A stretch of 64,000 nucleotides of DNA from Apostichopus japonicus (lineage: Eukaryota; Echinodermata; Holothuroidea; Aspidochirotida; Stichopodidae). Below, piece after piece: positions 23,845 to 34,670 of this stretch (position 1 is the first letter of the stretch; each line of letters begins with the position of its first letter). The stretch covers positions 10,878,678 through 10,942,677 of the forward strand of contig NC_092579.1 of the NCBI RefSeq assembly GCF_037975245.1, read 5' to 3'. The position numbers and the translations under genes were made by a program. The notes below the pieces were generated by a model. It searched no databases. It had not been told where the DNA came from and saw only the letters and a list, made by a program, of their open reading frames with translations.

Positions 23845-25451
23845 CAGGGCCGTCTTAAGAGATCACTGGGCCCGACAATGGAGCGGGGCCCCTCAATCAA
23901 GTGAGTTCGAATAAAGTTGCGTGAAAAATTGACATCCTTGACAATCGCTCAAGCATAGACATGCCTGCCTTTACCACCCCTCCCTATGTCGCGCATAAGC
24001 ATAAAACTTTAGCTGAATAACATACGTGATATATCTAAAAGCTAAAATACATTATAGAAGAGTAATCTTCCAGTTGCCCTCCATCCCTTCTGTAACAATA
24101 CTGGACTCACCGTTTGTAACACCCTTGTGTTGAGTCTTTCAACTGGGGAAACTAACGGAACTTGCGGCATTTCTTGATCGTAAACTGTTGTATGATTTGC
24201 TGAAAGTCAATCTTTTTGAGGATGTCGCTTTCTATGCACATGAGAGAGAGCCTATTAGGTCGCCGTTGCCCCATTCTGTTCCGGAGATTATTCTTGATTA
24301 GTTTTAACCTTGAAAATGAACGTTCCCCAGTACAATTTGTAACAATCATGCATAGGACAATTCGGAGGGCAATTTCAACATTCAGGAACACGTATTTCAA
24401 TTGATGTGAAATTAGTTTCCTGTAGATATCTGGGAGTGCTGTGCATTCTTTATCGAGGACGAGGTGGTGCTTGAATTGTTTGCATTCGTTGAGTAATTCG
24501 TGGTAATCAAGATCGTCATGATAAACTTTGGCCAACTTTTCACAGCTCCGACTAAGTTCATCACTGTCGATTGTTTTCAGCTGATTGAGGATTGGTCAAT
24601 TGAGAGGTTAGTGAGTCCAGGCTAGGGCGTTACGTATCCACCTTGAATTTTTCACTGCCTTTCAGTCGTACTTCTTCGGCTGACCCGTCATCCCTGGTGA
24701 GTTGAACATTTCGCTTTTGTGCACGTTTGTGTTCGTCGCTGAATTCCGGATCCGGACACCTGCTGTTAGCCTTTGCTGCAAGTTCGTAATCTTCGAATTC
24801 GTCTCTCATATGGTCGAGATAGGATTTCAGGGACTTGAGGAGATCAACATTTATAAAAATTTGAAAATTTGTTCTCCAATGTATGACACACTCATACATT
24901 GGGACGTAAAGGGTTGTCTAGACATCGCGCATAGCATAGGAGCAATTCACTTCTACTACTAGGACTTCATGGACATGCCTATAAAGAGCTCACAAAGTAA
25001 TTACAGTAGATAAGATTTAGGATCAATTCCACCTGATCATTGATGTCCCGAAAGGCTCATTTATTTATGACCATATACAGTATGACGGTAATCGATGTTA
25101 AGTGATGGAAAATGAATATCAACTTACCGGATATATTCTCCTGGGTGAGAATTGCACTGAAAAAAAATGACTGGTGCTCGGACCGCGGACCCGAGTTGTC
25201 TGGTGTTGTAAGCCTTCGGGCATTGTATATTCCAGGGTTGCCAACTCAGATTCGAATATTTAATGTCAAACTCTCAAGTGTTTCACCAACTCTCGTCACA
25301 AGTTGTCAAGTATCGAATTCAGTCAGGCTTAATGGCCTATTCAATAAGTTTTCCTCCCAGATTAAGACATGTGGTAACTACGATTGCGGGGCCCTGACAT
25401 CGCGGGGCCCTGGGCCAGGGCCCAGTGGGCCCATGCGTTAAGACGGCCCTG
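23845..25451 (-). mobile_element. hAT transposon, 1.6 kb, perfect 8-bp target duplication
   Basis: The left end CAGGGCCGTCTTAA is matched exactly by TTAAGACGGCCCTG at the right. The flanks ccatggaa at 23837-23844 and 25452-25459 are identical, the 8-bp duplication typical of hAT. It inserted into the Copia RT frame. Subterminal regions are rich in GGGCCC. The internal transposase is on the - strand and is broken, so this copy is non-autonomous. Confidence 0.93.
24152..24899 (-). pseudogene. hAT transposase remnant with C-terminal dimerisation region
   Basis: Two open stretches on the - strand belong to one transposase: 24899-24630 (an acidic/basic region with DHMRDEFEDYELAAKAN) and 24535-24152. 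The second ends in the family hallmark TNCTGERSFSRLKLIKNNLR followed by a RLSLMCIESD block, the hAT C-terminal dimerisation motif. The zinc-finger N-terminus and most of the catalytic region are missing, and a stop or frameshift separates the parts. The insertion as a whole keeps good TIRs, so it may have been mobilised in trans. Confidence 0.8.
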
Positions 25452-26984
25452 CCATGGAAGAAGAGCTAACTTCATCATGGGAGAATGATACATTTGAGAT
25501 AAGAACTTTACCCGAAGGTAAACATCCAGTGGGGGAGGGGGGGTGGTGGGTGTATGCAACTAAAGAGGATTCAGAAGGTACAAGCAGATTTAAGGCAAGA
25601 TATGTCGGTTACAATCAAGTAAAGGGGATAGATTACAAAGAAACATTTGCCCCGACACCAATATCACATCAATTAGGATTTTAATGCAACTGGTAGTGCA
25701 AAATGACCTGATTGTTCATCAGATGGATGTCAAAACTGCCTACCTGCATGCTCCTAGTGATGAAGAAATCTATTTAGAGCAACCAGAAGGCTTTGAAGTT
25801 TTCACAGACACAGGAGAAAAGTTGGTATATAAGTTAAAGATATCACTGTATGGGTTGAAACAGTCCGGTAGAAATTGGAATAAAGTATTACATGAGAATC
25901 TTGTTGAAAATGGTTTTGTTCAAAATTCAAGAAGCAGATTAAATATGACATGATCATAGTCATTGTTTGGGTTGATAGTCTGATTATGGCAGCTAGTAAC
26001 ACACACTTGCTAGATCATTTCAAGGAAGTTATGCAGAAGACATTTAAAATGAAAGACTTGGGTAAGATATCATATTTTCTTGGTATCCAGTTTAAGCAAA
26101 AAGAAGGAAGAAATCAAGATGAGCCAGGGGAAATATATCATCAAAATGGTAGAAAGATTTTGAATGGTGAACGTTAAGCCTAGATCCCCTCCATGTGAAC
26201 AGAAATTGGAATATAACAGTAGAAGCTGTTGATCCAAAGAATTATCGTAAATAGTCGGAAGCTTGATTTATGCCATGCCATGCACTAGACCAGAACTAAG
26301 TTGGGTGGTAAGTAGATTGTAACACCATTTGTCAGAGCCTAAAGCAAAGAACATGACTACTGCCAAACATGTTCTAAGGTACCTAGAAGGTACAATTGAT
26401 CACAAATTATGCTTCAAAGATCAAGTCAATCCATAAGGTTACTTGCTTACAGTGATTCAGATTGGGCATCTTCAGTGGAGGACAGAAGAAGTACAACTGG
26501 TTATTGTTTCATTTTGACGGGATGGTCAACTCGTTTCATGGAAATCTAAGAAGCAACCCACAGTTGTATTATCTACTTGTGAGGCTGAATACATGGCATT
26601 GACAGCTTCAACACAAAAACGTGTGAACTTGACTCAGTTGTTTAATGGTATGTACAAGAAAATTTATGACTGTACTAATATTCTTGAAGGCAACCAGAGT
26701 GCTATTTCATTGAGTAAAGATCCTGTTCACCGACAGAGATCAAAACACTTTATTCGTACAATCGTCAATGAGGTTAAGGTAACATTATATATTGCCTAAC
26801 AGAGGATATGGTTGCAGATAATTCTACAAAACCAGCAACAAACTCAAAGATCAACAAGTTCAAGCGATTCCTGCTTGGTAACTGATGTAATTAGTATTGA
26901 ACACTCTGAACACAAGAAGTTACCATATATGCATATTGCTGTAAAGTAATTTTCATACCATGAGAGCAAGTGGGGGTGTTAGTT

Positions 26985-29342
26985 GCAGCGACGTAGCCAG
27001 GAATTTAAAAGGGGGGGAGCACTTTTTGCAATTGATATGGATTTTCAAAGTTGTAGGCACGACTATCTGAGCGGAGCGCCACCATCGGTTGGCGCGGAGC
27101 GTACAAGAAAATTTTGGTTTTACAAACCCCCCAGATGGCCGGAAACGGCCCTTCCCGAGTGTTCATTCTGGTTCCCTGGCCTCTTGCTAACTTGAGACAC
27201 CTCATTCAGTATCACTTTTAAACCCCAAAAACAAACGAGTTAAAATAGTACGTAATTCAATACCACATAATGTATTTAAAATTAGCAAGGTACATGTACA
27301 GAGTAGTCTTACTTTTCAACTTCTGATACTTGTAAATACAAAGATAGGCCAGAAATGTATATATTTGATACAACTATAGCCAGTAATTGTCTTTGATACA
27401 ACTGTAGCTAGTAAATGTTTAAGTTAGCCTTATAAGAGAAGTCTAGAGCTATCCGACGATTGCCATCTGATGCAAATTTCTCAACTGTTTTCTCAACTGA
27501 AATATTATCTGCGTTAACGGGTTCTTAACTAGATGTTAAAAAACTGACAAGATCGGATTCTAGACTTTTTCGTCGGGTAGAGTGTTGAATGAAACGGCAC
27601 GCAATAGAAATGACAGCCTAGATGACAGAAGAATAGGTCACCTAATTTAGCCATATTCTTGCTACGTTCATTTCAATAGTTTTTCCTGTCTATGTAGACT
27701 CTTAAACTCGTCCAGCAAGCGTATCGATTTGAATTATGGGTGTTTTAAAAAAAAAGATAACTTGGCCCAAAAAAGTGTAGGCCCGGGCCTACAGTGCTAC
27801 ATACTGGCTACGCCCCTGATCATATGATATGATATTATCAGCAGATTTTTTTTCCTGTTTGAATTCTTTCACATGTTCTTTTACATATATATCAGAAGAC
27901 AAACACAGTGCTCTATTTCAATTTTTCCAGTAATATGATTCTTGTTTGTTGTCCAATGTCTGGACTTTAATACATTTGACGAACTTAACTGATGGACAAT
28001 ATAAACTTTCATATTTTGTAATATAGCCAGATATGCAGTGGCCTAAAAACAAATATCGTTATCGCAGTGTATTAGCAGTGTAATAATTATTTATAGGAAG
28101 TGCGTATCACATACGATTGCTAGCTTAGCCTCATAACATGCTATTCGTGCAACAACTTAAGACGAATCATAGAAAGGATGAGAACGAACGTTGTCGACGT
28201 TGTTGTGCATACGGTTCGTGACATTCCATAGAGTGCGGTTAGGTAGGCAATATGTATCTTATTAAGCAGTGGCCAACTGTAGGCTTCTAATAGGCTATAG
28301 GCTAAATTTAGCTTATTGCATATGCCAAACTAAGTAAGTAGTTGAATCAGTAGGCGTGAATGTTACTACGATTATAATTGAGTTAACGGAGCTGACGAGT
28401 ATTCAAGATCAAAAGAGCACTGACAAAATACCATGCTAAAAAAACGACAGTTTATTAAAAAAAAAATCGACACTGAAAGGGGGGAGCGGTCGCTCCCCCT
28501 GCTCCCCCCTGGCTACGTCCCTGGTTAGTTGTGGGCTCCCAAGCCACGTGTTTTTGTCACACTAGTAACGTTAAAATATACACAAGTTCGGTAGTTGATT
28601 CTATCGGAGCAATGTAAGTTTAGTCGTTTCTGTGTCACTTCTAAATCTACTAACATCGCCGCACTTTCGATGTAACGATGCAGATCCAACAATTAGCTAA
28701 ATTTAGCCGATAGCCTATTACAAGCCTACAGTTGGCCACTTCGTAATAAAATACATATAGCCTACCTAACCGCACTCGATGGAGTGTCACGAACCGTATG
28801 TACAACATCGTCGACAACGTGCGTTCTCATCCTTTCTATGATGCGTCATACGTCACAAACAGCATGTTATGAAGCTATAAGCTAGCAATCGTACGTGATA
28901 CGCGCTTCCTATAAATAATTATTACACGGCTAAATACACTGCGATAACGATCTTTGTTTTTAAGCCATTGCACATCTTGCTGTCTTACAAAATATGAAAG
29001 TTTATATTGCCCATCAGTTAAATTCGTCAAATGTATTAAAGTCCAGACATTGGACAATAAACAAAAATCATCCTGGAAAAATTGTTAATAAGCACTATGT
29101 TAATCTTACTGATATAATATGTAAGTGAATTCAAACAGGAAACAAAATCTGCTGATAATATGATATAATATGATAATGATGAAACTGGTAAAACGTTGCA
29201 CCAGATCGCATCTAAGGACCTTCAATTGTTCAAAAAAATTTCTGAAAGGGGAAAGGGGACACCCTTACACCCGTCCCCCATATTAATCGCAAACTGTGTC
29301 CTCCACCCCCCCCCCTTGCAAGTTCCTGGCTACGCTGCTGTA
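26985..29342. mobile_element. Foldback-type element with poly-G ends
   Basis: Left end CAGCGACGTAGCCAGGAA and right end (read inward) CAGCAGCGTAGCCAGGAA form a TIR, each followed by a poly-G run. Inside, 27824-28330 is repeated in inverted orientation at about 28690-29175, giving arms of roughly 0.5 kb. Between them a smaller GGGGGGAGC...GCTCCCCC dyad ends with CTGGCTACGTCCCTGG near 28530. Much of 26985-28530 recurs at 57963-60128 and, inverted, at 37280-38733. The GCGCCA/TGGCGC hairpin lies at 27076-27095. No transposase frame is present. Confidence 0.7.
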
Positions 29343-30216
29343 AGGTTGTGATTATAACTAGTACTTATGCATTTTTGTGTTTGGTTGACTGGGCCATGGG
29401 TGACCCTACACGCCCTGTATCCGCGCATGATTCGTGTAAAAACACTCTGCAGCCTATGCGAAACAACATAAGGCAATGTTCGGCAAAATAGTCTATATCT
29501 CTCTTTGGTTCTTTTGTGTACTAGGGCAACTTATGTCGACTAGACAACAATGTAACGTCATATTGAAGTATGCGGTTCAAGAAATCTGGCATGATTTGCT
29601 TGTAACCTGAAGGGGGGGGGGGGGAGGGGGAAGGTAATTTCGTCTTTACTAATGTAAACTCACTAGCCTATTTAATGAGCAAAACAGCATAATTAATCCA
29701 AACAAAATTTGCAAAGTGAGTACTTTGTTTATGTATCTTCACTGAAAGGATTCATTAAAAGAGCGAAATTGAAAGGTGCATGTTTACTAATTATAACCCA
29801 TCGAAAGAAATGAAAATGAAAGCCGTAGTACTTACCTTTTACTGAAGCATGGAGTGAAAAGTAGTTATCTTTTACTGACGCAATGGAGGAAGTGAAAGGG
29901 AAAGGAATTATTTGTGTATGTAATACAATCATATATGTTCTTTAGATAATTCACATTAGGATATGTGTCGAAAAATGTTTCATTTTCGACGTGTAATTTA
30001 GCCAAAAATAAATTCCTTGGATAAACAACTGTTAGATGTTATTCGAGACGACCAAGTGGGCTTAATTAAATGGTTGTTTCAATATCTGACCGTGTATCAT
30101 ATTTGGGAATTATACAGAACCCAGTTGGCTGACATAATGTGATATACTTTAAATATATAAATAAAAGTTTGTGGTTCACATAAAGTCTGTCAGCCGGCAG
30201 CCGCATTCCTTGCTGT
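29343..30216. other. Upstream region of IgSF gene 2
   Basis: Contains a G-rich run near 29611-29630. No exon was found. It presumably holds upstream control sequence for gene 2, but no specific element could be supported. Confidence 0.4.
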
Positions 30217-30245
30217 TATATAGGAAAGGTTTTCCCCGTTCAGCT
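30217..30245 (+). promoter_or_regulatory. Candidate core promoter of IgSF gene 2
   Basis: TATATAG at 30217-30223 is followed about 25 bases later by TTCAGCT (30239-30245), an initiator-like sequence with the A at 30242. The spacing suits a TATA/Inr promoter. The next in-frame long coding start is ATG 30416, leaving a 5' UTR of about 175 bases with one short upstream frame beginning near 30339. Inferred from sequence only. Confidence 0.45.
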
Positions 30246-30415
30246 GCGCACAAACACCCCAATTAGACTAACACTATCCCGACACAAGTGAAGACTTCGG
30301 AAGGTTGAAAACAACTCTTGATCGCAACAAATTATTCAGATGCCACTTTTGAGACTCCGTAGATCACTTTAAAGCAGTTTTCAGCTCACAAATAAAGTAT
30401 AGGTGTTAATTGGGC

Positions 30416-30647
30416 ATGCAGGAGCTAAGATACGAAGGGGTATCTGCACTTACCGTATACAGAAGGCTAAACTCTGAACAAACTTTACAAGAAACTACAG
30501 TCACTAAGACGAAGCAGAGTCTATTTTATGTTATTTTGATTGTGCCCAACACCGTCGCCAGTGCAACGATGATTTTTGGTACAATAATCATGGCGGGCAT
30601 AATGTTCTTTATGGGACCACTTGCCTTACAGCCATCAGAGGCATCGG
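30416..30647 (+). CDS. IgSF gene 2, first coding exon (signal or anchor segment)
   Basis: From ATG 30416 this exon encodes about 77 residues and ends at CATCGG|GTAAGA in phase 1. The first 36 residues are hydrophilic. They are followed by two hydrophobic stretches: LFYVILIV, then MIFGTIIMAGIMFFMGPLAL, then a small-residue end (PSEAS) that would suit signal-peptide cleavage. Initiation at the later in-frame ATG (about 30569) would give a textbook signal peptide; initiation at 30416 gives an unusually long N-terminal region. Phase fits exon 30769-31110. Confidence 0.7.
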
Positions 30648-30768
30648 GTAAGAAGAACTATTTCTGTTGATAATATCTTTTGAGTTTTGTACTGTATAGT
30701 GAACGTTTTGGAACGCGTCTGTTTTATGTCGATGTTAACGAGTTTCTATCGATATCATTTCTCTTAAG

Positions 30769-31110
30769 CTTCTTTACATGGACGCATCATCAAAAGGCAG
30801 GCAGTGAATACAAGGCTGGCAACAGTTGGCTTCTCCACCAACATTACATGTTCGTTTAGTTCATCTACCAGTAATTATGTACTAACTTGGAAGAAAGATG
30901 GGAACATAATAAAGTTACACGATCCACATGAATCGTTACATGTGTCTGATACCCAGGGGCAACGATTCTACACCATAACATCCCTGAAGCGAACTGCAAC
31001 GCTGCACATTAAGAATGTTACTTTCAATGATGCTGGTGATTACGTCTGTATGAAAACTCCCACGTTCACAGGAAATTCGGAGATGTGCAGTTGGGTAATA
31101 AACGTTCAAG
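30769..31110 (+). CDS. IgSF gene 2, V-set Ig domain exon
   Basis: This 342-bp exon is bounded by TTTCTCTTAAG and TTCAAG|GTATGT, phase 1 at both ends. It encodes a classical V-set domain: Cys28 in NITC, Trp41 in VLTWKKDG, and Cys94 in the DAGDYVC motif, spacing 66. A further Cys107 near the G strand is unusual. Sequons NIT and NVT are present. It begins ASLHGR, similar to the ASLQNF start of gene 1's second Ig exon, though the rest is divergent. The domain is likely the ligand-binding tip of a cell-surface or secreted receptor. Confidence 0.9.
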
Positions 31111-31457
31111 GTATGTCGCACTGCTTTCATATTTCTAAACTAAACACTTGTAGTCTTCATCCTCTGTAGAAGATCCTGTTAGGATCAAAACGTCAGGCCC
31201 TCTTACTTTTACACAGTCTTGTCAACACATCGACGTAGCATGTGACCCGTACCATTAAATGGTTTCTAAAATACTAGAAATAAGGCATACTTTTAATTCA
31301 AACCAACTTGCATGGCTAACAAAATCTGTTAATGATATTGTTAACATGTTCTTATGTTGTTGGGAAGAAGAAACAAAAATGTCACGGCATAAAAGTTAAG
31401 TGATGCTGTGTGTGAAACAAAAGATATCCATTATATTTCTTATCGTTGTTATTGCAG

Positions 31458-31775
31458 GTACAACTACTGTAGTATGGAAACCTCCAAGCCCGTCAACTAC
31501 ATCAATTATTGTAGAACGTTATACTTGTGTCGACATAACGTGTATTTCTGAAGGATATCCACCTGTTAATGTTACATTACAAAAGTATACTGATTACACA
31601 AACAAGCCATGGATAAACACAGACTTAGTTCCACGAATAAAGCTGGAGGGGAATCAAACAACATGGTATTTTGTTTATAACTTGACAAGTGCGACATTTG
31701 ACAGATTAAGATGTTTCGCTGATAACAGCTTTACCAAGCACACCCAAGACCAAGGATTTATTGTGGAAACAAAGA
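31458..31775 (+). CDS. IgSF gene 2, C-like Ig domain exon
   Basis: The acceptor TTATTGCAG and donor AAAGA|GTAAGT bound a 318-bp phase-1 exon. Cys29 (VDITC) and Cys86 (RLRCFAD) are 57 residues apart, as in C1/C2 sets, and SEGYPPVNVT resembles the B-C region of C-type domains. Sequons NVT, NQT and NLT are visible. Downstream the next exon should carry a membrane segment in phase 1, but the following DNA to about 39 kb is mobile elements and none was found. The gene is therefore incomplete here, with either a very long intron or truncation. Confidence 0.85.
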
Positions 31776-31913
31776 GTAAGTATGATATAAACTAGGAAAA
31801 CAACTTAGCCTAGGCCTATATGAATCAAGCAGAGATCCTTATTTAAAACGACAAAAACTTACATATTAAGTTACATAACCTTATTAACTTACATACTAAG
31901 TTATATATATATG

Positions 31914-31973
31914 TCCCGGAGGAGGCTGGAAGTTTCTTCACTGTTCTTGATTTTCTAACTCATTACGATTTTC

Positions 31974-32017
<44 letters not shown>

Positions 32018-32070
32018 ATCGTAATGAGTTTGAAAATCAAGAACAGTGAAAAAACTTCCAGCCTCCAGCG
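31914..32070. repeat. Convergent SINE tails forming a hairpin around (TA)n
   Basis: The segment 31914-31976 (ggaggctggaag to cattacgattttc) is repeated in inverted orientation at about 32011-32070, with a (TA)n run between. The two arms are near-identical and would form a stem of about 60 bp. The right arm continues into a tRNA-like head; the left arm ends where the tRNA part would begin. This looks like two SINE 3' ends meeting tail to tail. Confidence 0.8.
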
Positions 32071-32130
32071 GTATTCGAACCCGGGCCTTCCACTTTGTAC
32101 GCCGACACCCTAACCAAGTAGGCCATGGAC
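32058..32130 (-). ncRNA. tRNA-like head of a SINE
   Basis: On the - strand an A-box-like TGGCCTACTTGG (32125-32114) and a B-box GGTTCGAATACC (32081-32070) are spaced as in tRNA genes. The flanking GCGTCCA and TGGAGGC pair at six of seven positions like an acceptor stem. The T-stem is weak, and the unit continues into the repeated tail at 32011-32058, so it is a tRNA-derived SINE rather than a working tRNA. Confidence 0.6.
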
Positions 32131-32293
32131 GCTGATTGTATGTCCAGAGGTTCTAAACCGGTAAGGAAGGTCGTAATTCCACTGTCGGCGTTTGTCACCT
32201 GTATCGAACAATACTAGTTCTGTTTTTGGTGACATATTTTGCCTTACTCTAGAGATCAAACATGATGCTATAACCAACTCGAAATCATTTGTG

Positions 32294-32410
32294 ATTATAT
32301 ATATATATATATATAGCCTATATATATAGCCTATATATATAGCCTATATATATAGCCTATATATATAGCCTATATATATAGCCTATATATATATATATAT
32401 ATATATATAA
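32294..32410. repeat. (TA)n with a 13-bp TATATATATAGCC subrepeat
   Basis: A TA microsatellite in which AGCC interrupts every 13 bp, about seven times. It borders the left arm of the palindrome at 32404-32845. Confidence 0.85.
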
Positions 32411-32430
32411 ATTTTGAATTTTGCAGCCAA

Positions 32431-32477
32431 ACCTCTTCTCAGAGTTTCATGCTTACTAGCAATCGTCAGGAGGTGTA
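32431..32477 (-). ncRNA. Hammerhead ribozyme motif, probably weakened
   Basis: On the - strand ACCTC pairs with GAGGT as stem I, followed by CTGACGA, a stem-loop II, GAAA, and a short stem III. It is the mirror of the copy at 32776-32820 but the base pairing with A15.1 is A instead of U (GAGAA versus GAGTA), which should hurt catalysis. Confidence 0.55.
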
Positions 32478-32775
32478 CTAAAAAGCTATCTCTCTTTCAT
32501 CTTAGTCTTGACTTTATTTTGGGGGTGTTTTGGTTGGTGTCTGCAGCTTGCGAGGATTTCAGACCTTTTGTTCAGGAGATTAGGGCTAGAATGATCTATT
32601 ATTGCTAGTTTCTCGGCCTGGCATAGATTACAAGAACCTGAACTAGCAATAATAGATCATTCTAGCCCTAATCTCCTGAACAAAAGGTCTGAAATCCTCG
32701 CAAGCTGCAGACACCAACCAAAACACCCCCAAAATGAAGTCAAGACTAAGATGAAAGAGAGATAGCTTTTAAGTA

Positions 32776-32820
32776 CACCTCCTGACGATTGCTAGTAAGC
32801 ATGAAACTCTGAGTAGAGGT
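32776..32820 (+). ncRNA. Hammerhead ribozyme motif (type I)
   Basis: All core elements are present in order: stem I 5' strand ACCTC (32777-32781), CTGACGA (32782-32788, matching CUGANGA), stem II 32789-32802 (TGCT pairing with AGCA around an AGTA loop, with a T-T mismatch at its base), GAAA (32803-32806), a 3-bp stem III (ACT/AGT around CTG), cleavage triplet GTA, then stem I 3' strand GAGGT (32816-32820). Predicted cleavage is after A32815. Stem III is very short, as in minimal retroelement hammerheads that may act as dimers. Confidence 0.72.
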
Positions 32821-32911
32821 TTGGCTGCAAAATTCAAAATTTACATTACGCTCTTCTTCATAACGCGGAATTGAGCACTCTGTCGTGTTCTACTTGGAAC
32901 ATTTTATACAC

Positions 32912-32917
<6 letters not shown>

Positions 32918-32972
<55 letters not shown>
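32918..32972. repeat. (TA)n microsatellite
   Basis: About 27 TA dinucleotides without interruption, on the right side of the inverted repeat. Confidence 0.95.
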
Positions 32973-32978
<6 letters not shown>

Positions 32979-33005
32979 GTTCAAAGTATCTCTTTCGAGA
33001 TCCGG

Positions 33006-33905
33006 CTTTAGGAATCACAAATGATTTCTAGTTGGTTAGCATCAGTTTCTAGAATGGGTTTTAATATGCATGGTTTCGCAGATGATCACCAGGTTTATAA
33101 ACACTTCAGGCACCATAATCAAGGATCAGTTCTGGTTGACTCTCTGCAATCCTCCTTTGGTTGTATTCAACGTTGGGATGCGCAAATATTATTTGCAACT
33201 CAACCCTGGCAAGACCCAAATAATTGTATTTGGTCCCTCTCCTATATTAAAACTGATTCATATCAAGGGTGTTATTCTTAACAATGTTGATTGTGTACGT
33301 TTTGACCAAATTGTTCGTAACCTTGGTGTTCATTTTGACGATATACCATGTCTTTTCGGCATCAAATCTGTTCACTTAAATCCAGGTGCTTTCAGAATCT
33401 AAGAAATATTTCTAAAATACGGTTCTATCTTACTAAGTCTGACTGAAGCACTATTGTCCAATCCATGGTTATTTCGCATATTGTTTATTGTAACTCACTT
33501 TATTTTGGTATCAACCAACATTTATATGATCAACTCCAATCTATTCAAATTTTGCTGCAAGAATGATATATGATAGATGTAGATATGATCATGTGACTGA
33601 TCTATTCCATGACCTTCATTGGCTTAAAATCATGGGTGTATTTTAAAATAATATTGATTGTGTTTAAGTCTGTTAGAGGACTGGGTACTAAATATATCCA
33701 TGATATGTTGGTAACCTCTGACCGTAGCAGAAATACGTTATTGATAGAGCCTCGAGTTAAATCCTCGAATGGGTATAAATCGCTCGTTGCGAAGGCTGGA
33801 CCTAAATTGTGGAATAAGCTTCCTGACAGCCTTAAAGAAGTCCAATATGCTGCTACTTTTAAGAGGCAATTAAAGCACTACTTATTTGTCAATGGTTCTG
33901 ATTTC
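33006..33905 (+). pseudogene. L2/CR1-type LINE RT C-terminal remnant
   Basis: Broken + frames keep the family order: FADDHQVYKHF (RT catalytic box, near 33075), LNPGKTQIIVFG, VRNLGVHFDD, then near 33470 ISHIVYCNSLYFG, near 33600 a LHWLK block, and from 33660 VFKSVRGLGTKYIHDML followed by AGPKLWNKLPDSL and FKRQLKHYLF, the usual C-terminal end. At least four frameshifts or stops are present. The sequence stops where the composite element begins at 33909. Confidence 0.85.
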
Positions 33906-34670
33906 AGCATAGGCGTACGAGGCGGGGGGCAGGGGGGCAGACTGCCCCCCCCCAAATTTCCAGAGGACAAGAAATTCGGGCAAAAGGCTTGAAAAATTCG
34001 GGCAGCCAAAGAGGAGAATAAAAATATATATATATATATATTTTTTTCTCCCCTTAGGCTGCCCGAATTTTTCAGGACTTTTGCCCGAATTTTTTGTCTT
34101 CTGGAAATATATATATATAAATATGCAGTAGCTTGCCCGAATCTTTTTCAAATTTTTGCCCGACAATTCCATGATTTTCTTTACTTAGCATCATGATGCC
34201 CGAATATTTCCGTGTAACACCACCCTAAGCGCAGTTCATCTGGGCTACCACGCTTTTTGCACGATCAATTTTTTCTAACTAGTCAATTGTATACCTGGAC
34301 CAAGGGCGGCGGAACTGGGGGGGGGGGGGCACAGGGGGCAGGTTAAAACTGTGCCTTTTTTCTACATAAAAATTGAGGTGCCTCAAGTTAGCAAGAGGCC
34401 AGGGAACCAGAATGAACACTCGGGAAGGGCCGTTTCCGGCCATCTGAGGGGTTTGTAAAACCAAAAATTTTCTAGTACGCTAAGCGCCAACCGATGGTGG
34501 CGCTCCGCTCAGATAGTCGTGCATACAACTTTGCAAATCCTGACTAAGCCCGTTTTTAATGAATTTCTGTGGGTCAAACTCAAAGCTATTTCGAATGGAA
34601 AAAATTTGTTAAGATATTAACAAGAAAAAAACTCTAATTCGGAAGATTCCTACATAAGCAACTAGCATGA

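Larger units (their letters stand above)
23805..26945 (+). pseudogene. Ty1/Copia-type retrotransposon pol remnant (RT and RNase H), split by a hAT element
   Basis: After the hAT insertion the + strand reads an AMEEEL/WEND..ELPEGK-like start, FKARYVGYNQVKGIDYKETFAP, HQMDVKTAYLHAP, EEIYLEQPEGFE, and SLYGLKQSGRNW, all standard Copia RT blocks. The catalytic box is altered (WVDS where the family has YVDD). Further on come an AYSDSDWAS block and a STCEAEYMAL block of Copia RNase H, up to about 26800. There are several stops and frameshifts, and no LTRs or integrase were seen. A few codons of the same frame (TWKNAM) sit left of the hAT element near 23820-23844. Confidence 0.85.
32404..32845. mobile_element. 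Inverted repeat with about 205-bp arms, Penelope-like remnant
   Basis: Arm 32404-32609 is repeated almost perfectly in inverted orientation at 32640-32845, separated by about 30 bases. (TA)n runs lie on both sides. Each arm contains a hammerhead ribozyme motif. Inverted end repeats with hammerheads and TA-rich targets are known for Penelope-like elements. No RT or GIY-YIG frame is present, so the assignment rests on the ribozymes and structure. Sequence after the right hammerhead (gagcact, tcg) resembles that after the one at 57138. Confidence 0.7.

Noticed and set aside
32058-32130. Functional tRNA gene
   Set aside because: Weak T-stem, B-box deviation and continuity with a repeated SINE tail argue for a SINE head.
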